Positions 58,807 to 64,000 of a stretch of DNA of 64,000 nucleotides are shown in pieces. Numbering within the stretch: the stretch's first letter is position 1; each line of letters starts with the position of its first letter. The position numbers and the translations under genes were made by a program. The notes under the pieces were generated by a model that was not told the origin of the DNA, did not search any database, and saw nothing but the letters and a program-made list of their open reading frames with translations. The stretch is from positions 2,302,545 through 2,366,544 of the forward strand of contig CM059971.1 of NCBI GenBank assembly GCA_030490835.1. Reading direction: 5' to 3'. The stretch comes from Annona cherimola. Taxonomy: Eukaryota > Streptophyta > Magnoliopsida > Magnoliales > Annonaceae.

Positions 58807-60612
58807 CTATAAACATGAAAGTTGAATGAAAGACCATTCAACCAAAACCTTAGAAGGCGTCCCAGATGAGAGCAATGAAAAAATTTACAAAAAAGGGGAC
58901 TAACATTAACAATTCACTAGCACAAAATATGCACAGTAAAAATTAAGAGGAGGAAACTCACACTCCTACTTAGGAAGTATAAAAGAAATCGAGTATATGA
59001 CATCTTGCCAAGTTAACCCATATGATAAGGAAACTCAAACTCTTACTTAGGAAACGTAAGAACAACCAATTGATCACCCAAGTAAAAGATATGCAACATG
59101 CTCCAATTCTGTATCAGCCATCAAACATAACACATTAGAAAAGAACAAAATAGATCAACAAAAGCCTTAATTCCTCAGCTCACTATTTTGGATACTTTTC
59201 TAAGGTCTTCCTACATTTTTTAAAAATATGTGGGTGAATTTTCTGTTTCCATGTAATTTCTAAAAGTTGATGATTCACGCATACTTCATTACCCCTAAGT
59301 AATATGCTGGTATATTGGTTTTTACATAAACAATCCTTTTTTTGTTGTTGTTTAAGTTATAGTGAATGTTACAAAAAAAATCACCATTTTGAATTCCGTC
59401 CATTCGTATCTCTGCAATTTTTCATTTTTTGGCTTCAAAATATGATACTGCAGTTATGCATAAGTTTGCAAAAATTTTAGAGTATTTTAAATGCCCAAGA
59501 TGATTTGAAGACCAAACTGCTCCATAACCACTTCAGTCTATTTTTCATCAACTTCAGCTCAATTTTTTAATGGATTCTTGTGTCGTTTTTTCAAAATAAT
59601 TGATGAATCATGTTTTTGGATCATTTGACTATATCCTTGCAAAGTTTCGAATCATTTTGTATTCATTTGATGTGTTGTCAACATCCCTAAACGAGGGTAC
59701 TTGAAAACAGTGAGTTTTAATTCAATTGAACCACTTAACTTGTGGTTTTGAGATTTAATTGATTTTTATTTATTTTAACACTTCCCACACACCACATTAG
59801 GGTTAAGTGACATGCTCTAGCTGCATTTTTTATAAAATTTCATCATTCTCAATATTTTGGAAATTTTCTAAGGTTTTCCTACATTTTTAAAACTGTGTGG
59901 GTGAATTTTCTGTTTCCATGTAATTTCTAAAAGTTGATGATTCACACATACTTCATTACACCTCAGTAACATGTTGGTATATTAGTTTTACATAAACAAC
60001 ACCATTTTCAGTTTTGGTAGAGGGGTGGTGTTAAGTTATAGTGAATTCTATGGAAAAATCACAGTTTTGGATTCCCTCAATTAATATCTCTGCAATTTTT
60101 CACTTTTTGGCTTTAAAATATGCTGCTGCAGCTATGAGTAAGTTTGTATAATTTAGTTTTATCAATAATTTTATAAGTTTTAGCCATCTTAAACAAATGA
60201 GTATGTTTCTTTACTAAAATCCTACTTTACTAACTGTTAACTATACAAATTTGTTGAAATGGATACAAGTTCAGATCTAACATAATTTTGATCAAGATTT
60301 ATGGAGAAGAACTAATCATATTGGTTGTCTTAGTCGCTGGATAGCTGCTCAGCAGAAGTCACCCAAATCTACAGTAGTGAACACCAAAACTGATCCTTTA
60401 AGCAGGTAATTCAGTTTCATGTTGTTGGTTTGGGAGTCTCTAGTTTGGAATTAGGCTTCTAACTGACTGTGGGATAGATGTTTTTCAATAAGCATGAAAA
60501 TCCAAACAAAAGTGGATGAAAACTAATCAAATGCAAGGAGAATCACCAAATGCTAACAGTAGCAATTGAAGCAAACAAATCAAAATTTTAACAAGGAACT
60601 CAAAGAAAACAC
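58807..60612. other. Spacer with a 290-bp direct repeat
   Basis: 59183-59476 and 59850-60150 are direct repeats sharing GTGGGTGAATTTTCTGTTTC and ATGTAATTTCTAAAAGTTGA. Between 60298 and 60405 the plus strand has a short open stretch (CLSRWIAAQQKSPKSTVV) followed by an AG/GTAATT donor-like site. I do not recognise it. Confidence 0.5.
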
Positions 60613-61050
60613 TTTAAAGACTCATATACCTGCCTCAAGCTGGAATTCTGTTAATGGATTAATAGGGAATGCTCAATTTCATGTCCATCTTTGGGTACGA
60701 AAGAGAGATTAGAGACGAAGAGGGTAAAGCAAGGTTTCAGATTAGGCTAGTGATGATGGAGAAAAGGATAGAGGCGTAATGGGAAAACCTACCCACGTCG
60801 AGATGGCGGAGATTTGGCCGGAGCTAGAGAAGAGCGGGAGAGCTGGGAGAGGAGAAGCATTAGTGAGAGGGTGGCAACCGGAGGCAGGGTTAGGCGCGGT
60901 AGAATAGATACCCCGCCAGGACAAATCACTTCCGCGCATCGAGCAACATTTTATGCGACCTGGATAACCCGCGAGGCTAATTTCCCTTCTTTGTGCGTAC
61001 GTGAGGTCGGCTCACGTGGGGTAGTTAATAATTTATTTATTTATTATTAA
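60613..61050. other. GC-richer, promoter-like stretch
   Basis: GC content rises sharply here. The minus strand resembles a plant 5' leader with CT-rich runs (TTCGTCTCTAATCTCTCTTT) ending at GAGGCAG/GTATAT, a good donor. It could be the first exon of the gene that owned the APT exon at 58714-58806. The plus strand is open for 78 codons (60814-61050) with no recognised similarity. Confidence 0.35.
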
Positions 61051-61084
61051 TTAATTAATGTCGTCGATTTTAAAATATATAAGT

Positions 61085-61620
61085 TGACGGAAAGTGATCC
61101 TGTCAGCCCAGGCTAAGTAAATAGCTTACTTAACTCACCTCAAAATTTTCACTAAAAACACTTTTTTTTCGTTTTTTTTATATATTTATGTTTAAAAATC
61201 TTGAAAATATATATATATATCTAAAAATAGTAAAATATGCAATATATTTTAAATATACTTAAGGGGGTGTTTGGTAACACATCAAACATTTCATACTAAA
61301 ATTTTTCGTTCTCCACAACCATCTTATTTTTTAATCATTTATTCAATTCTTTATGCACAATTATCATACTTATAGATTATTTCTACACAACCAACTTATT
61401 TATTTTAATTTTATTCTCTTTACTCATCATCATTATTCCTATCAAATTACATCATTTTCACATTCTAAAAATTTTTATCTAAAATTTTAAAAATTTTGTC
61501 ATTCTCAAACACACATTAAATAAACAATTGTACGAAAAAATAAAAATAATAAGTATTTTGAATGAAATTTTTGAAGTGCGCTAAGTGTGTTATTTTCTTA
61601 ATCTAGCCAACTGGATCATT
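61085..61620. mobile_element. Foldback MITE interrupted by a Tourist-like MITE
   Basis: Outer element: ends GTGATCCTGTCAGCCCAGGC and, inward from the right, AATGATCCAGTTGGCTAG. Inner element 61263-61516: GGGGGTGTTTGGTAAC to CAAACACACAT, flanked by TAA on each side. The outer family matches the 20203-20600 element. Confidence 0.75.
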
Positions 61621-61970
61621 CATGTCAGTTGATACGCCTAACAAGTGCCTCTTCATATATGCGACCACATATCCTTAATTTATTATTTACATTAATTAGG
61701 TCAACAGTATTAATGATTAAATACTACTATCAATTCATTTGCAACGGTTTCTTTCGTCGCTATTTAAGCACTCAAATTTTAGTGCAACCACATTATCAAC
61801 GAAAATGTATCTTCGTTGTATTTAGAAAGTGCATTTCGAATAACAGCAACAAATTCTAAAATCGTTGCAATTAATTCTTCATTTGCAACGGCATTTAGCC
61901 TCGTTACAATTTGTTACAATTTTTTGGTTGCTGTTGCTCAAATTTGTTGTAATATATAATAAAGACGGGT
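61621..61970. other. Short spacer
   Basis: Contains several GCAACGG/CGTTGCAA motifs in alternating orientation around 61740-61920, a possible degraded inverted-repeat element. No gene. Confidence 0.35.
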
Positions 61971-61974
61971 GATT

Positions 61975-62275
61975 TAGTTAGGCCAGCCTAGAAAACATTT
62001 ATTTTTATTTTTTTTAGTTTTTCATAGACATTTAAAGTTATGTGTATTTAATTTATAAACCAAGTTTTACCATTTTTAGATGATTAAAAATCATGGAAAT
62101 ATCATTATGTTCAAAAATAAATGGTGTTTAAAAATAAAAAATACTCAAAAAATCTAAAAATCTAAAAATGGTAAAACTCGGTTTATAGATTAAATATACT
62201 TAGTTTTACATGTCTATAAAAAATATGTTTTACAGCCAGACGCATAACTGCCCTCATGTGGCCGGGCATAGAGAA
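61975..62275. mobile_element. Foldback MITE
   Basis: Palindromic AT-rich arms with ends GGTGATTTAGTTAGGCCAGC and, inward from the right, GGGATGATTCTCTATGCCCG. Shares the AAACCAAGTTTTACCATTT interior with the other foldback copies. Confidence 0.65.
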
Positions 62276-62450
62276 TCATCCCTCATAAATAAATGATTTT
62301 TTTAATGTTACAATTATAAATCAACATAATTTTAATAAGAATATACTAGGTTATTGATAAATGTTTGCATGTGATCTTAGGGCAGTGAAAAACAGAGCAG
62401 GAAAAAAAAAATTTAATGAAAGGAAATACCCTATCCCCCTCTCCCCTTCG

Positions 62451-63056
62451 TTATGAGGGAAGGAAAGGATAAGGAGATCCTAGCAATTCGTTGCCAAAAA
62501 AATTGTCTGTACACAATTTTTCCAAAATAATTTTTAGAGGGTTATCCCACCAAACATGTTTATCTAAAAAAAAAATAGATACAAAATCTGCTAAAGAATG
62601 AGCAACAGCATTTCCTTGTCTTAGCATGTGATGGGTAGAGAATTGTTGGGCAGATGACATGAGAGATTTGATCTCCTCAATGAGAACCCCAGTAGGTGAT
62701 AGAATGTGTTCGTCATTCAACAGGTAGTTGAAAAGGAGGAGAGAATTAGTTTCTATCTGTACTTTCCTTAACCTTAGGTGGAGAGCTCATTTGAGTCCCA
62801 ATAGGAAAGTTGTCGCCTCCATACACAAAGGACCCATGTTACCTTTTCGTCTCCAGCCCTTTGCTGCAATGAAGCTCCCAAAAGAAGCTTGAATAACAGC
62901 CGCAAAACCTAGGGCATGATTTTCTTCATGTTTCCGTGCATCAACGTTCATCTTCAGGGTCCCCATTGGTGGTTTGGACCATCTTACCACCAGAGTAGGA
63001 AAAAAATTAAGAAAGAAGCAATACCAAGAGTTATATATTGAAGGAACATTACTCAA
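62451..63056 (-). pseudogene. RNase H (RVT_3) domain remnant
   Basis: Minus strand, two frames. 63056-62787 reads the domain start (VRWSKPPMGTLKMNVDA, then LGFAAVIQ and FIAAKGW). 62720-62451 reads the end (FSTHHMLRQGNAVAHSLAD, WWDNP, CTDNFF). A frame break near 62760 separates them. Such domains come from plant non-LTR retroelements and from stand-alone RNase H-like genes. The plus-strand fragment at 12128-12428 is a relative. Confidence 0.8.
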
Positions 63057-63148
63057 AACCGGTCGAATATAAACTGTTGCACCCTCGGCGATGAATACAG
63101 CAAAGATTCAATTGGATTCAGAAAACAGTTTTTGAGTAAGTTGTCTTC

Positions 63149-63609
63149 TCATGTAAGAAATACGATGTAAGTTGCTTGGGTAAATAAAGCATTATCTACT
63201 CCATGAATGTCAAATGAAATGATGAAGAAGGCATATTCAAGTGTTTGACTGACCTTTGCATGCTGCAAACATGAAAGTTCAACACCAGCTTGGTTGAGAC
63301 GGAATTGAATCTTCGCCAGAACGCCACGTTGATTCTCCGCTTCGAAGAATCTCCCCCGAGAAACAAAACAGCAGTGTAAATGCAAGTGCCATCAGCGAGT
63401 CTAAGGGAGGGGGAGGGGTTTCCACAGTCCACACGCAATCGTAAGTGATTGATTCTCCTGTAAAAGGGAAGTTGCATGGCAAATGAACGAAAAGGAGTCG
63501 AGTCGCAATGAATAAGCAACATCATCTCATGAATCAAAAGAGATTCCATGTGTGCCGCCTTGCAATCCTGAAGAGAAGAAATCAAAATACACGCTGATGC
63601 CGAAGGCAC
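63149..63609 (-). other. Unassigned open stretch
   Basis: Three overlapping minus-strand frames stay open here (63196-63609 longest, 137 codons), which is unusual in this AT-rich region and reflects locally higher GC. I do not recognise any of the products. One frame (63149-63385) reads NQRGVLAKIQFRLNQAGVEL, faintly like an ACT-domain strand, but this is weak. It may be an exon, a pseudogene or chance. Confidence 0.25.
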
Positions 63610-63912
63610 GCACTGATTCTTCGGGGATGGAAGATCATGACAGGCGTGTATCTGAGATTTCTAGCATGACCAGATTGAAAACCATTTCTAAACTGGAACA
63701 TAAGGAATAATTCTTCGATAAAATAGAAATCACCTGAATGATTCTTAAAATGAAAATCACGAATGGCACTGGTTTGGGAGGTGTCTCTATTCCATTGTGG
63801 CTAGCTTGTGCCCATATCTTGATGCGATTAATGGCAGTAATTTACTATTTTGCATTTTCAGTTTCCTCAAATTCTCTACAAATACCGAGCTTTCTCTCCT
63901 TTTCTTAAAAAG

Positions 63913-63939
63913 GAATAATAATAATAATAATAATAATGA
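63913..63939. repeat. (AAT)n microsatellite
   Basis: Nine or so ATA/AAT trinucleotides. The flanks 63610-64000 hold no recognised gene. Confidence 0.9.
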
Positions 63940-64000
63940 ACATCTGACAATAATATAATCTGTAACTTTGGTTAAAATTATCTTACATATCTAAAAATTG

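Noticed and set aside
1..64000. tRNA, rRNA, snoRNA, CRISPR arrays, operons, prophage
   Set aside because: Read for on both strands; no cloverleaf or rRNA sequence was recognised, and the plant gene content makes CRISPR or operons irrelevant. The repeats here are MITEs, not spaced arrays.
1..64000. A new multi-gene biological system
   Set aside because: The intact genes are well-known families in ordinary plant order. No cluster of unknown co-oriented genes exists. The novelty lies in repeat structure only.

Overview
This window is plant nuclear DNA, almost certainly from a eudicot or other broad-leaved angiosperm. The spacers are AT-rich, the genes are split by GT-AG introns, and the gene families are plant disease-resistance families plus plant orthologues of conserved eukaryotic genes. 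Transposable elements (MITEs, RTE LINEs, a copia remnant and a TRIM) fill much of the space. I cannot name the species from sequence alone.

Layout. 0-2 kb: the 5' part of a Cf/EIX-type receptor-like protein (RLP), minus strand, running off the left edge. 3.7-24 kb: a tandem segmental array. Block A (about 3.7-12.1 kb) and block B (about 12.9-22.85 kb) each carry, in the same order, the 3' flank and decayed LRR remains of an NBS-LRR gene, a long AT-rich spacer, and a truncated CPSF73 3' fragment. A third, shorter block C (about 23.0-24.3 kb) leads into the intact member. 24.25-28.76 kb: an intact single-exon CC-NBS-LRR gene of 1503 codons, followed by a second, broken CC-only copy (29.15-29.52 kb). 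31.45-38.6 kb and 41.95-49.1 kb: a second pair of duplicated blocks. The right copy contains the intact five-exon CPSF73-I gene (43277-46916). The left copy keeps only exons 1 and 2 as a pseudogene, split by a 2.7-kb RTE LINE. A copia 3' end (LTR plus RNase H remnant) lies between them. 49.95-57.81 kb: an intact five-exon ARL2/TITAN5 small GTPase gene whose large introns hold a second LINE, a Mutator-like foldback MITE, a GC-rich TRIM and other repeats. 58.7 kb: one adenine phosphoribosyltransferase-like exon. 62.4-63.1 kb: a decayed RNase H (RVT_3) fragment.

Three genes look complete or open and functional: the CNL, CPSF73-I (mRNA 3'-end cleavage endonuclease) and ARL2 (tubulin-folding GTPase). 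The RLP is open as far as it is visible. They do not form a pathway; this is ordinary interspersed plant gene order. What stands out is structural. The duplicated blocks act as natural empty-site controls, so several MITE and LINE insertions can be delimited with their target-site duplications directly from the sequence. I found no evidence for a new multi-gene system. The most notable signals are the foldback MITE family, the GC-AG intron in ARL2, the exact 144-nt LRR module array in the CNL, and repeated CPSF73 fragments travelling with an NBS-LRR array.
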